Shown piece by piece: positions 11,400 through 23,498 of a stretch of DNA of 64,000 nucleotides. The DNA lies in assembly GCA_008692225.1 (NCBI GenBank), contig VICG01000015.1:1567001-1631000 (forward strand), read 5' to 3'. A model generated the notes under the pieces. The model did not search any database, was not told the origin of the DNA, and worked only from the letters and a program-made list of their open reading frames with translations. Position 1 is the first letter of the stretch. Every line of letters begins with the position of its first letter. Position numbers and translations under genes: made by a program. This DNA comes from Monilinia fructicola. Lineage: Eukaryota; Ascomycota; Leotiomycetes; Helotiales; Sclerotiniaceae.

Positions 11400-11935
11400 A
11401 AGTCCATTAGATGAATGTTAATTAATGAATAAATTCATTTAATTATTGGCTTCATCGTACTATGTAGACTATAGAGTATTAATTGTATCGTATAGAGTAT
11501 AAGCGGCGATCTGATCTTATATTAATAATAATAAATTTATTTTTATATTCTAATTATTACTTCTAGTTCTAGCTTGCTTAGTTAATTAGTATTTTATTAT
11601 AAATAAATAATAATTTACTTATTTATAATTACTAGATTAATAAATCCCTATTATTAGATATATTAACTTATTTATCTTTTTAAATAAATATTAATTAATT
11701 AATCTAGTTTTTACTTATAATTATTTACTATATATAAACTATATAACTTATTTATTCTTATTTTTATTCTTTTTTTTTATTTATTCTTATTTATTTTTTA
11801 TTATTTACTTATTACTTAAATATTATAATTAATAAACTCTATTTTCTTAATTTGTTATTTTTATTTATTATTTACCTTTTAATTAAATAACTTATTATAA
11901 TTAATAAATTCCATTTTCTTTTTCCTTTCTTTCCA
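11400..11935. repeat. AT-saturated block
   Basis: Almost pure A/T with many TTAATTAA- and TTATTTA-like words and no coding capacity. It resembles repeat-induced point mutation relics. I see no terminal repeats, so the element type is unknown. Confidence 0.5.
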
Positions 11936-12380
11936 TATATTCACCGCAATCCAAGCCACCGCTATTATCTAATCCTCATATATCCATCCATCCATGGACA
12001 CTCACTCCTCATTATTATTATATTGTATTATCTTCAGCTACCTACCTACTGATATAAAAAAGAACCATAGAGAGCTCGCCACGAAAACTTCAGAAGTCGA
12101 AAGGGAGAGGAAGTATTGACAACACAACCTTGGAACATTCAAAACCTCCCTTTTGATCTCCATCTATATTGTTCATATACGAATAAATGCCCTGGTAAAT
12201 GCAATTGCTTCCTTCTCCTACATATGACTTACGACATCCATGGATACTTTCTTCAATGCTGGTAACATTTGCGAATTGAATTGATTGATATCAAAAGAAC
12301 TATGCATCACCATCTTTTCCAATCCTAGCAGAGCAGAAAGAAGGAAAGAAAGACACAAGAGAAGGATCCACATCATCAAT

Positions 12381-12411
12381 CATATCATATTATATCATAT
12401 CATATCATATC
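12381..12411. repeat. (CATAT)n-type microsatellite
   Basis: Six near-perfect pentanucleotide copies about 30 bp upstream of the Asn-rich gene start. Confidence 0.85.
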
Positions 12412-12439
12412 ACCCACTTCACATTATACCTGGGAAATC

Positions 12440-14035
12440 ATGACAACAACCACGGGCACTGGCACATCATTATCACTACTAGCTGTGCGAGATGCATCAA
12501 CCCCTCCTCACATGCGACCTCCTCACACCACTTCAAAAACTCCCTCAAATCCCCACAAGAACAAGAACAACAAGAACAACAATAACAGGAACGACAATAA
12601 CAAGAACAATAACAACAACAACAACAACAACAACAACGACAATACCAACAATTCAACCCCAATCATCAATTTAAATCATAGTGATCATCAAAATTTAAAT
12701 ATCAATAACAACACCAACACCAACACCACCACCACCACCAACAATAACAATAATAGACGTCATTCACTTCCTCTTCATTTCCTTCCACCGACTTTATGGA
12801 CATCCAATACTTCAACTGCTAGTCTGGTGGAATCAGAAGAAGCTGCTCGTGGTGAACATATCTTAGATGAAGCAAAGGTCACACATCGTCTTGCCGCCCT
12901 TCGCTCTCTCAACGGTACAAATCAATCTCATCATCGTTATGCGAAATCTACCGGAGAAACATTCAATCAACCGGTGATTGTGCGGACTTACTCGGGAGCT
13001 GTTCGACCCCGCTCTCAACAACCAGATCCAATCGCGGCCAAGAAACAGAATGGAACAACGGGTGTAGCATCAAATAAGATGGATATGAAACTTCCACCCT
13101 TGGAGGCCTTTAGCTTCAAGGGTATAATGGATGAAATTAAACATGGTGTGAGCGAGGATTTAGAGAGAATCGCAGAAATATGTGCGAGGAGTAAGTATAG
13201 TTTGGCAAATCAACACGAATTTCACCATCCTCCTCATGGATCTGGAGATCGTATCCCGCAAACGGGTGTCGCTTCAGGCGCAGATTTAGGTCTATCAACA
13301 GTACAGGCCAATGATGCCGATGAAGGTTCAACCAGACATTTGGCACGGAGCTCAAGAGGGAGTCGAAGAGGAAAATCTGTCGCGTATGGTACACTGGAGA
13401 CCATTATGTCATCCTCAAGGTCCTCGGATGAGGATAAATCTAAGAAAAAACCTGCTGCGGTCCTGGAAGATGAGGTTCGTGGCAGAGCTGCAAGGAAAGA
13501 GGTTGAAGTATCCCCTCCAACTTTCGATGTGAAAGAAGACGCCGTGCCCCCCGAAGCTGCCCCCGAAAAGCATCCTCCCTCAAGACATAACAGGCAAAGA
13601 TCTGCCACATTCGCATCCATGATTATAGACAGTGCCCAAAGCTTCAAACAGGAACATAAAGCCCACGTTGCATCTCCCACTTTCTTCATTAGCGAGCCTG
13701 CCCGACCTCAGACCTCAGCTGCGGATCTTGAACATATGCCTGCTTTCGATGAAGTTATCCCTACCCGACCTTCCACCTTCCATGAGTTGATATCACCAAA
13801 ATCTACTTTGATTCGCAATGAGTCAACAGCTTCTATTTTAAGATCCGAAACCTCGCCGAGATCGTCTATCCTCGAGAGCTTGAGTTCATGGTTACCATGG
13901 AGTAACCCTCCTAGTCCAGTACCAACCTTTCAAGGTAGAGCGAGGAGTGGGTCTCACGCAGAAGGGAGTTTAAGAAGCTTGTTGAGGTCTACAAATGTTG
14001 ATAGAAAGGTTAAAGCTGTTGATCATGTTCCTTGA
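12440..14035 (+). CDS. Asn-rich low-complexity fungal protein, 531 residues
   Basis: No named domain recognised. The single-exon frame is intact. An N-terminal region of about 120 residues is dominated by Asn, Thr and Lys runs (AAC/AAT tracts at 12553-12640 and 12690-12755). Then comes a more ordinary segment with VRTYSGAVRPRSQQ and LPPLEAFSFKGIMDEI (residues about 175-235), which looks conserved-like and helical. The rest is Ser/Glu/Pro-rich and probably disordered (LESLSSWLPWSNPPSPVP near residue 485). Codon use in the Asn run is largely AAC, suggesting selection on protein rather than only slippage. Probably a cytosolic or nuclear regulatory or scaffold protein. Start chosen as the first ATG in the frame. 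Confidence 0.75.
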   Translation: MTTTTGTGTSLSLLAVRDASTPPHMRPPHTTSKTPSNPHKNKNNKNNNNRNDNNKNNNNNNNNNNNDNTNNSTPIINLNHSDHQNLNINNNTNTNTTTTTNNNNNRRHSLPLHFLPPTLWTSNTSTASLVESEEAARGEHILDEAKVTHRLAALRSLNGTNQSHHRYAKSTGETFNQPVIVRTYSGAVRPRSQQPDPIAAKKQNGTTGVASNKMDMKLPPLEAFSFKGIMDEIKHGVSEDLERIAEICARSKYSLANQHEFHHPPHGSGDRIPQTGVASGADLGLSTVQANDADEGSTRHLARSSRGSRRGKSVAYGTLETIMSSSRSSDEDKSKKKPAAVLEDEVRGRAARKEVEVSPPTFDVKEDAVPPEAAPEKHPPSRHNRQRSATFASMIIDSAQSFKQEHKAHVASPTFFISEPARPQTSAADLEHMPAFDEVIPTRPSTFHELISPKSTLIRNESTASILRSETSPRSSILESLSSWLPWSNPPSPVPTFQGRARSGSHAEGSLRSLLRSTNVDRKVKAVDHVP

Positions 14036-14517
14036 ATTTAACCATGCCATTTTAAAGAGGGGCCTTGCTTGCAATCATCTTGCAATTTGGTGCAATATAT
14101 GAATCTTCAAATGATAAAATGTATCTACAAAGCTGTAGACATTTAGCCTAGTCATTTACATTGCAAATTCTTTTAGGTTCTGGAACAATCCACTAGCACC
14201 GTATTAAATGGAATGGCTTAATATCCACATGCTCAGGTGGCAAATGGTGATCTATCTCTCAATACATACCGAGCGCTCCTTCATGAACGATGGGCGAGTA
14301 ACCGGTGGTGGATGACCCTTGGGTGAAAGTTTTGTAGTAGAATAGCCGCAAACTGAATCCACCAAGCAGCCATAGCTCAAGATCGTCTCACAAATCATCC
14401 CTCGGACCAATAAATAGATCGCGCATGCTTCGCAATAAAAGTAATCAAACCCCCAACCTCACAACAAAATCCCCAAAACATCCTCCTCTCGCATGCATAA
14501 AACGTCGTTCATATCCA

Positions 14518-14537
14518 CCCCCCCCCCCCCCCCCCCC
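14518..14537. repeat. poly-C run (20 C)
   Basis: Twenty consecutive C. The length of such a run is unreliable in any assembly. Confidence 0.95.
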
Positions 14538-14868
14538 TTTCATCCTCTACCGCTTCAGCAAGTCAACGCGCAAGCAAGTCCTCACCCTTTCCCCCCGAGG
14601 GCAAAAGCAGATCTCGTCGCTTCTCATCAATGTGGTGCGGGGCTTGGTGGCTGGCTGTAAGTATGCTCCCGCTTTGTGATGTTCGTGCTGCTGTGTGTGG
14701 ATTGTGCTTTTTCTTGGAATGTTTGATTGGGGAGCGGTTTTGTTGATGGTTGTTTTTGTGGTGGGGGGTTGGGTTGGGAGGTTGGGTTGGGTTGGGTTGT
14801 TTGTTGTGTTGAGATTGTGGGTTGGATTGGGTTGGATTAAATTAAAAGGTTAGGAGTTAAATGAATGG

Positions 14869-14990
14869 ATAAATGAATGGATGGATGAATGGATGGATGG
14901 ATGGATAAATGGATAAATGGATAAATAAATAAATAGATGGATAAATAAATAAATGAATAAATAAATAGATGGATGGATGAATGAATAGAT
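14869..14990. repeat. degenerate GGAT/GGATAAAT tract
   Basis: Interspersed ATGGATGG, ATAAATGG and ATAAATAA units over about 120 bp. Confidence 0.85.
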
Positions 14991-15845
14991 GAATGTTATA
15001 TTTCAATGTTAATGTTAATATCAATATTAAGATTGTTGAGTAAAGTATAGTATAGTAAAGGAAAGGAAAGAAGAGGAAAGGAAAGGAAAGCAGGGTATAA
15101 TGATTTGGATGTTCTTACTGGGTGGGATATATTGATTTTTGGGGAGTTCTGATGGAGGATGAGAAGGATGAGAAGGATAAGAAGGATGAGAAGGATGAGG
15201 AGGAAACAGTGAAGGAGATGAGGATGGAGTTAAGGTGGATTTCTTGATCTTGATCTCGATTAGGTGTTTATTTGGGAGTTCTTTTGGGGGCAAGGGTTTC
15301 GAGATGAGACAGTTTGTGATGAGAATGATGATCCGGGGACCGTAGGGTTAATAATTAACAATTATAATTCATCCCTCTTCTTCCACCACCACCACCGCCC
15401 TCTCATCGATTCCCCAACCTCCAGCCCATCTCATCGTTGCGCCCATCTAGTACTCCATATCCTCGTGAATCGTTGCGGTCTCCATCACCTGCCGACAGCG
15501 CGATGATTAGTCTTCCTCGTCCTCCGCCGCAAAGAATCTTCCAACAAATTGCACATATATCCTTGAGTAATCAGTATTGGATTTTCTAGCACCGACATCT
15601 GAGATGTGGATTGATTATCGTCTTGTTGGACAGTGTTTAGAAAATATACCAGTCCCGATTACTCTGAGAGATCTGATGATTGGACGCTTGTATCTAGGGG
15701 GATCATCGGTTGGATCGTGTAAGATTTTATACATACGTATATATGATCTTGCATCCATTCGACCCATTCATCCTGTAGTTCATTGCGATTCATTGATGCC
15801 CTCCCCTTCAACTTCCACATCGCCAATCTCCACATCTTTAACATT

Positions 15846-15888
15846 TCTCTCTCTCTCTCTCTCTCTCTCTGGTTCTGGTTCTGGTTCT
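15846..15888. repeat. (CT)12 followed by GGTTCT x3
   Basis: A dinucleotide run to 15870 directly followed by three GGTTCT hexamers. Confidence 0.9.
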
Positions 15889-16140
15889 TGATATCATCAG
15901 AGTGGACATCACCCATTCGCGAAAGTTGTCATAATCATCGTGTGAGGCTACAACGATACGGAAATGAGACAGAGGTCTGACTGAAATGGACTGATTAATT
16001 AGCTGAGGCACAAACAAGTTTTTACCCCCTCCAGAGCCATAGCCTTCACATTTGATATAAAGTCTGGGGCTCCATTAGATTTATATGTGATCATCTATAT
16101 GAGTAGACGTGGCTATGCGATGGCAGAGGATGAGAATCGC

Positions 16141-16175
16141 GAGATGAGATGAGATGAGATGAGATGAGATGAGAT
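16141..16175. repeat. (GAGAT)7 pentanucleotide repeat
   Basis: Seven perfect copies of GAGAT. Confidence 0.95.
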
Positions 16176-17379
16176 GATAAGTAATACGACCCAATGGCCC
16201 TTACAGAAAGATGGCAGAGTGGCATCTGACTCGAGAGTTTCAAAGGATATTTATCTTCTTGGGATTGGTAATGTGGGAAGAGATCTTATATGATTGATAA
16301 AAGGAAAGAAGGCGGAAGTGAGGTGATACAAAGTGCTCAGTCTTACCAGCAGAGAACCTACCAATATTAGAGCATTATGGTAGTAAGTATCAATTGTACA
16401 AATCATTTCTAATTTCTAATACGGCGTATGCTTTATGTATATAGCGGGTCATTACAATTAAGATCCTTGTCATTCGCGAAAATAAATCATTTCCAATTAT
16501 TTTGAATTGTTTCATCATTTTGTTAGAGTAAGTCATGTCACTTCGTTTCGTTGAAGGAACTTGCTTTTCTACCTCGCTTTCGCCCCCTATTTTACCGAAA
16601 CCCCCCCCACCTGCCCCCCCCCATTCTATCATAACGTATCAACCACTAAAAATCTGAAGAGCTTCAACAATAATAACAGGGTTCAAAACAATAACAACAA
16701 CAACTAATGATAAACTTACAATATCCTTGAATACATTGAGGAAAGCGAAGCTCAATAAGCTAGATTCAAAATTAAGTATTAAGCTAAGCTTAGAAAAGTG
16801 ATTATCAATACCAACTTTTATTTACATACTTAATGCTACCGAGACTCCAAGATTAGAATGGTTAGTATATTCATGGTAATATGCTGGTATAGATAGCATT
16901 ATACTATATGCAAATGCTATAATTTTGGTAAGACTTACCTGACTCAAGATACCCCAGCCCACAACCGACGATTTTGAATAAAACAAAAAGACAGGTGTCG
17001 ATACCCGCTCCATGTTAGCTCCTCTGGTTAAGATAGAATGATAGTTTGGGTTAACTGTTCTTCACTTGACTTTTACTTTTAACATTGACAGTTTTGTTAG
17101 TTCATGTTATATGCGCACTAGTGGTGATTAGGTTATTCGCTTATCTGGAGTTTGTGATTAGGGGTATTCCTGTGGTGTCATGTGTAGAAAAATGAAGCTA
17201 CGGAGTGAATTTTCGCGATGACTTTTTGAGGATTCATCCCTTCAATGTGGGGTGATGTTAATATAGTATTTCAAGGTTGAGATTGAAGTATATTGACTTG
17301 AATGAAATTTGTATTAAACTTGCGATGTTACGGCGGCTAAAACGAATTGCGTCACAGAGGAGTTGAAAAGATTGCGTGA

Positions 17380-17820
17380 AGCTTCCATTGCTCATCGGGA
17401 TTCTCAAAGTTAATCAATGGGTTGGGGCGAGAATATGGGAATGCTAGATTGGAGGACTTATACCTATTTGGAATAGAGAATCAAGGTGGAGGGACAGCGT
17501 TTCTGGGGAAAGAGGAGGTTCTTTTGGATCATGAAATTGCCGTCATTGATTCAGGAAGATGCATGAAATCAGCACCTGTGCTATCTTTTGACACCTTCGA
17601 CTTTCCCCATCTACCAAAAGCCATTCAGTTATGGCTGGAGGAATATTTCGAACCTAAAGACGACCTTTTGGCCATTCCGAAGTCAATCATTAGTCAAATT
17701 GCCAAATTCGAAGTCTGCTCTAGAGTGCAGAGAATATCAATAACAAGGGCATGCACTAAATACTTATTATCAAAGATAGCGAAAAGAATTATGGACAGTA
17801 GCGTCTTTTTGGGGACCTAA
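17380..17820 (+). CDS. orphan open frame, probable gene fragment
   Basis: Open for 147 codons after a TGA at 17377-17379, ending in TAA. It has no ATG near its start (a TTG lies at 17422), so a 5' exon may be missing or the gene is truncated. The sequence has globular protein composition: LEDLYLFGIENQGGGTAFLG, then VLSFDTFDFPHLPKAIQLWL, then AKFEVCSRVQRIS. I do not recognise a family. No introns are evident. It lies 1.2 kb upstream of an AAA+ relic on the same strand and could be part of the same decayed gene, but nothing shows this. Confidence 0.4.
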   Translation, partial: SFHCSSGFSKLINGLGREYGNARLEDLYLFGIENQGGGTAFLGKEEVLLDHEIAVIDSGRCMKSAPVLSFDTFDFPHLPKAIQLWLEEYFEPKDDLLAIPKSIISQIAKFEVCSRVQRISITRACTKYLLSKIAKRIMDSSVFLGT

Positions 17821-19009
17821 TCAACAACTAAAATGTGCAATAATACAAAAATATTCTGGTAGATGGATCCAATAACACTGGAAAGATCCTCATTTCCCCA
17901 TGAACATGCCGTCAGGTTTGGACTCAGCATCAGTGAGAAATACTTGGAACAACTCAATACAAGCCTGGAGATATCATGAGAAATTTAGAACAACGATAAG
18001 GAGATTACTCACTCCTGAATATGTTATATGAGATAACATCATGCTATCCGGATCATAGGCTGAAGCTCTAGTATAGGTACGTAGCAGTTTACAGTTCTTA
18101 ATCAATATCACTCTTTACCACCTTAAACGATAAGTAGTAGTTGTCAGCTGTGACCGAGTATGATGCCGAGTCACTTTCTTCCAAGTCATACAGTGCTGAT
18201 ATATGAGCGAAGACATTGGACATGAATTGGAGAGCAATTATGAATACAGTTTGCTTGAATAAAGTGATTATAAGACAATATGCGGGAGTTAATGGCTAAG
18301 TTTGAGAACTCGACTCGGCAACAAGTCTATTTTAAAAAGAGATATCCAATAGAGTTCTCATTGACGAACCTGAAATCGGAAGGCTAATATTGCTAAGAAA
18401 AAATTGCAGGATACCTATATTCGATGGATATTTTTCGAGATCATGTGTTCATATGAACAACAGGTACTCTACTGTTTGATAGAGTAATCTCAAAAATGAA
18501 ACAATACAGCGGTTTCAAATTCTATGGCTGTTGTCCATTATTACTGAAGTAGAAGAGGCTCCTAGAGAAGATCTCTGTGTTATAATACTGGGATATAAAG
18601 AACCATTTTGGAGATACTCTATAACTCAAATCCTAAATTGAGTCGAAGATTCCCTGTCGAAAATGGATTCTGCTTCAAAAGCTTTTCTATCAATCAACGA
18701 GAGACATCCTTTGCCTAAAATTAGAATCATATACCCTTAAAGACACAGAAGAATCCATGAATGTCGCTATAGCCGGATGCCCCTCAAAAACGAGCAGCCG
18801 ACTGAACTCTAGTAGTGACGGAGAAATAGAGAGCTTGATTGCTACTGTCAAAAGAAATTAACAAATGAGAATATTGCAAATTCTAGGGGAAGAAAGGCTT
18901 CGCATATGGGCATTCTAACCTGAAGACTTGAATCTGGAAGATGATAGAGGCAGGTCGAAGCATTCTAGTCTCCGCAGCCTCTTTGGCGATGCTGGTGGGT
19001 GTATGAAGA
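17821..19009. other. 1.2-kb stretch without a supported gene
   Basis: Only short frames with scattered stops. Position between the orphan frame and the AAA+ relic allows for decayed coding sequence, but I cannot align any of it to a family. Confidence 0.4.
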
Positions 19010-19560
19010 TATGGAAAATCCAGGACAGTATCAAGACGTCTAAGAAGCAACGACGTCAAGAAACGTCAAAGCAAGACTGTATATCCCTAATGACCTGCTG
19101 GTATGTTGTTGGGCCTTTCTCGTGATTTATAATAACCAATGCCAGCAAATCTATTTTTGAGAACGGGCACAACAACCACAGAACACAAGTTTGTAAAGGT
19201 ATACCGTGACGTTTGCTTTCTGTCCGATGGAATTCTCATCGAATGCTCGGCTAGCGAGCTTGTTGGCAAATGCGTTAGACACTCGAGTCGAAAACTGCCG
19301 AAGTCACGGAGAAAGCTCTAGGGAAAGGCTTATTCATCGACGAAGCGTACCGGCAACGTCCCAGTCTGACACACACAGTTTCACATCTGAAGTGATATCC
19401 GAACTTTAACCTCTTAACAAAGCTTAAGTTCCATAGGAATCTGGTTATGATCCTCGGAGGTTACGAAGACAAAATGAACGCGTTATTGACGGCCAGTCCC
19501 AATCTTGCATCACATTTCCAAACGAACTGAATTTCCCGGCTCTGAAACCTCTTATTGTTT
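19010..19560 (+). pseudogene. decayed CbxX/CfqX-type AAA+ ATPase
   Basis: Fragments in several frames line up in order with the CbxX/CfqX (SpoVK-like) AAA+ module found in large fungal proteins. VKARLYIPNDLL is followed by a Walker A region split by a 40-nt GT...AG segment (19122-19161). Then come YRDVCFL, IECSASELVGK, Walker B-like GLFIDEAYR (19325-19351) and a sensor-like KFHRNLVMILGGYEDKMN (from 19421). When the 40-nt segment is removed, the Walker A reads GPFSTGTTTT, with Thr in place of the catalytic Lys. At least one frameshift (near 19300) and several stops interrupt it. The Lys loss cannot be explained by indel error, so I call it a pseudogene. Confidence 0.6.
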
Positions 19561-20328
19561 GCAGATTCTGGAAATTAAAATGGGGCTTGTACGAGTCATT
19601 GTTGAACTGTTCCTCTACTCAGGCAAATCCAAAAGAAAGAATACGAACACATATTGCGATGGATGACATCATTGACGTAGACGGAAACATTAGCAAAATG
19701 AACATGTAGAAATGTATTTCTGGAGATTTTATAAGACTCTGATTTGGTTTGGTCGGCAAGCAATGCTGCTCTGGCAATAGAGACCGTATTTCCCGAGAGG
19801 AGGCAGCGGGTACATACTGTACACTGTTACCGCCCTTGAATACGAACAAGACGGGGATATGGAGATCAACGGGTTAGAAAGCCGAGACTGGGTGTGAAGT
19901 TGGTGGCTTCGGGCTTGGGTGCGGATAGATGTTCCATAATACGTGACTACATGTACCACAAGATCTGCTCGTGAGAAATTTCGCACTGCTTTCCGCTTGG
20001 GACTCCCTGTGAAATTTGTAAAATTTAAAACAATGACAAGACATTGCCAGGGCATGCGAGGCCTGGAAAAGCCATATCGGGAATCAGGTTGGGCGGAGGG
20101 TATCTTGGCGTCAGCCTGCTGACCGATTCACGTGAAGTGTATACGGAGTAGAGAGAATCATCTCAGCTGTGGTGCCCAGGCAATACTGCAAAGATGTCAC
20201 AACATCGATGAAGCTTCCAAGTAAATTACGATTGTAAAAAAGAGTTCTTTAACGTCTGCTGGGAAGTCTTTCTGCGTCGGTTGTGCGTTGCGTTCATTGT
20301 GCAATTCAAGCTTAACGTTATATTAATA
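19561..20328. other. intergenic, no supported feature
   Basis: 0.77 kb between the AAA+ relic and the zinc-cluster regulator. Minus-strand frames (19619-19849 and 19729-20055) look like chance. It should include the promoter of the next gene. Confidence 0.45.
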
Positions 20329-22328
20329 ATGCAGCGAGGTACGAATGGAAAGAGCAGGACCTCAAGTGCTTCCTCAAAGCCGAAGGGAAAAAGAACAAGA
20401 GCATATTATCCCAAGGTATGCATTACCAATCTCATGATACATCTTCAGGTTGATGAACATGACAACTTTAGACAAGAAATGGTTGTTGGACTTGCAAGTT
20501 CGTGACTAGCCAGATTCCCAAAACCTTATTTCAAGACGTCTCATCACGTGAATTTCTAACCAACCAAATTACGATTTCAGGAAACGAAGAGTCAAATGTG
20601 ACGAGAAGAAGCCAGAATGTGCAAGATGTATAGCTTCGGGGTTTGAATGCGATGGATATCGTATAGGAACATACAAGCCTGTCACCAAAAGCATGATTGA
20701 TACCCACAACCCACAGCCATACGCCCGTTCTACTTCAATTTCAATTGATCCTGCCATAGTATCTCTCAAAGGTTAGACCACCGTGACGGACACTCTGCTA
20801 GCCTTCTCGTCTCATAAAGCCATCTGACTACCGTACTTCAAGACATGCTGATTCAAACGCAGCTTCCAATGCCACTCATACAACTCTACAGCTTCTGAAG
20901 CCAAGAAGCCCAATCGTCGAAACCCAACAGGAATACCGGTACTTCTCTTTCTTTAAAGAGAAGACTGCACGACGACTGTGTGGATTTTTTGATTCGAATA
21001 TCTGGACCCAGATAATACTGCAAGCAGGTGAACAGGAACAGCCAATTCGTCATGCTGCGGCTGCGATAGGAGCGCTTGATATGATATTGCTTGCAAAGGA
21101 GCAAATATCATGTTTATCAACTGCAAGTTCCAATATTGAGGAACATCATCTTTTTGCTCTCAGAGAGTACGATAAAGCGGTTAAGTTGATGAAGACAGAT
21201 ATTTCTCTACGTGGCTATTCATTAAGAACAACTTTACTATTTTGTTTACTCGTTGTCTGTTTTGAGAATCTCTACGGCACACAAGCATCTGCTACCGCAC
21301 ATATAAAAGCTGGAATCCGTTTGATCGAAGCATATCACCGGGAGCATGCATCTGGCAGCGAAGAATATAAAACAGAAAAGCAGGATAAGTTGCAAGATTC
21401 CATCACATTTGGAATATCTTCTCCAGTTCCAAGTGTCATAGAAGATGAAATTTATCAAGCTTTTGGCTTATTGGAGATTGCCTTCATGAGCTTCAATGAT
21501 AACGCTCGGGGTATGGCTTACCACATATTAGCTAAAAATTCCGGATCCTCATGTATGGAGAAAATGCCTCCAACATTTGTGTCACTCCCGGAAGCAAAGG
21601 CTTATTGGGACCTGATCATGCGACGGCTTATGCATCTTCTACCCACATTGAATGCAACGCAAGCGACAATGCGCGGCCACGAGGACGATAACAAGACACC
21701 TCTAGTTATTACAGAGGCCTCTTCAGCTGGAATCGATGAGCAACAAAGATATCTTGCCGAACTAATTTCTTGGGAGAAGGCATTTTCACCAGTCTATCAA
21801 AATTGCCGCATCTTCCCAAACAGTAAGGATTTCGCAGGTGCCACCATTCTAAGACTACGCTGGATTCTTTGTCGCATTGCGGTGTCCTCCGCATTAATCT
21901 CATCACAAGTTGCTCTTGACAATTACCTGGAAGATTTCCGCGAAGTCCTCAATTCAGCAAAAGCCTTAATGTCTCATCCTGCATGGACAGGGATGTTTAC
22001 CTTCGACTCTGGAATTATTAGTCAGGTTTATATAGTTGCACTCAAATGTCGTGACTTTACCGTCCGATCAGAAGCTATTTCGATATTGTTGTCGAAGTCT
22101 TGGCGAGAGGGAGTATGGGATAGCGCTTTGGCTGGTAATATCGCTAGAGCGGTTGTAAGCTTGGAAGAGGAAGGACGGCAATCTGGATTTATACCTGAGA
22201 GCAAGAGAGTATATAAAACCTCTATGCAATTTGATCTTCAACGGCGGACTGGAACAGTGAAATGCTTTAGAAATTCCAGCATCATTTCAGAGAGATCCTC
22301 TCCGATCACGAAGAGTATAAAATGGTAA
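20329..22328 (+). CDS. fungal zinc-cluster (Zn2Cys6-type) transcription factor with incomplete zinc cluster
   Basis: Likely nuclear DNA-binding regulator. Exon 1 (20329-20415) encodes a basic start, KGKRTRAYYPK. Exon 2 (20581-20771) has the second half of a Gal4-type cluster, KRRVKCDEKKPECARC and GFECDGY. Exon 3 (20863-22328) encodes the fungal-specific regulatory domain (SFFKEKTARRLCGFFDSNIW, RHAAAAIGALD), intact to TAA. Reading exon 2 and 3 together gives about 550 residues. The first Cys pair (CxxC) expected just before KRRVKC is not visible, and exon 1 ends in phase 0 while exon 2 needs phase 2. Either the 20400-20420 region contains sequence errors or the DNA-binding cluster is broken. 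Targets are unknown. Confidence 0.7.
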
Positions 22329-23498
22329 TTTGATTATTCGAGGGTTCTGGTATCTGTGAATGTGTTATAACAATATTGATTTCCCTTAATAGATAGCTTT
22401 TCCTAAAACGGGGATGCAATACAAAATCTGCTTTTTTTTAGAAAGCCCTGCCGCCTAGGTTATCCCTTGAAAACATGATGGCCTCCATAGACATATGATG
22501 TGACAAAAGAAACTATCTATACAATTTAGTCAGAAATCCTGGAATCAAACATTGCCAATACCAACAGTACCATCTGCATGTTTGAAATTGACGACCTAGG
22601 GAGAGCTTTACACCAGCAATGAAGAAAACCCCAGCCGACACCTACATAGAAATCGGTAAAAGCAGAGATAAGTATGACATCCATTCGGAGCACCATGCAA
22701 TCTATTGCATTGATAGCTACCACGAGTAGTGTCAAATGAAGCAATTCTACAACTAACTGCCCAAGCCGCAATAACTCTTGCGACTCCCTTGAGTAATTAC
22801 ATCTCCAGGATAGGTATAGGACACTTGGTTCTTCAAATTCAGTGATCTTGAATCGCTGCATAATTCCGTTATTGATTATTCCAGATCAAAGCATGAATTC
22901 ATACACTGACCTTCAGTTACGAAGGCTAATTTTATCTCTTTCCCGGAGTGGAAAGCAGCCTAGTACCTTTTAATCTCTCTCCAAAAGATCGTCAAGGACG
23001 AGTTAGATGTTGAACATTCAGGGGACAAGTGTTAACGACATGGTCATATATAACCTAGCATAATTTCTTAAAGATGTCGACGCGGCTGGCGATTTTTTTT
23101 CTGGTAGCATTACTTTTATGACTCTGATACCATAAGTGTAATGTATTGGTCTCTAGATTCACCTCAAGAAGCTACTAAGATGCGAATTTTTCACTAGTGG
23201 TCAATATCAGTGCTTTGGTGAAAGAGCAGTAGTCAAGGGTATGAGATATGCTATTAACATTGTGCGCCTGTTGAATTTGTATCGGTCTTGCATTGTTTTC
23301 ACTGAAGATGCGAGCGTTTATCAACTGACTCTGAAATGGTCTATTTATATCGTTTTAACTTTGAGCTTGAGCTTGGTTATCAAGAGAAATCCTAAACACT
23401 CTGAGATGGATAGTTGCCTTCTGTGTTGATTCTCTTGCGTGTTGCACCTTATTCATGATCTGTGCACCTACCGAGCCGCATCTTCTCTTCGATTCGAG
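22329..23498. other. 1.2-kb intergenic stretch
   Basis: Between convergent genes. A 111-codon ATG frame on the minus strand (22526-22861) is Leu/Val-rich with two hydrophobic stretches but has no other support. Confidence 0.4.

Larger units (their letters stand above)
10969..12439. other. 1.5-kb stretch without a supported gene
   Basis: Contains an AT-rich block (separate entry) and the 5' region of the Asn-rich gene. A TATA-like ATATAAAAAA lies near 12051-12060. A 77-codon minus-strand frame at 11140-11373 has no recognisable features. Confidence 0.5.
14036..17379. other. 3.3-kb gene-poor, microsatellite-rich stretch
   Basis: No supported gene. It holds a C20 run, GGAT/GGATAA tetranucleotide tracts, purine-rich tracts (15050-15200), a (CT)n tract and a (GAGAT)n tract, listed separately. 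Open frames here are repeat-driven. Confidence 0.55.

Noticed and set aside
12438..12662. Cys-rich minus-strand open frame
   Set aside because: Complement of the Asn-repeat codons (GTT/TGTT) of the plus-strand gene, not a real cysteine-rich protein.
20416..20580. Hidden exon with the missing zinc-cluster cysteines
   Set aside because: No CxxC pattern in any frame of this interval; only a single Cys codon follows the proposed donor.
22526..22861. 111-codon hydrophobic minus-strand frame as a membrane protein gene
   Set aside because: No start context, neighbour or family support; composition alone is insufficient.
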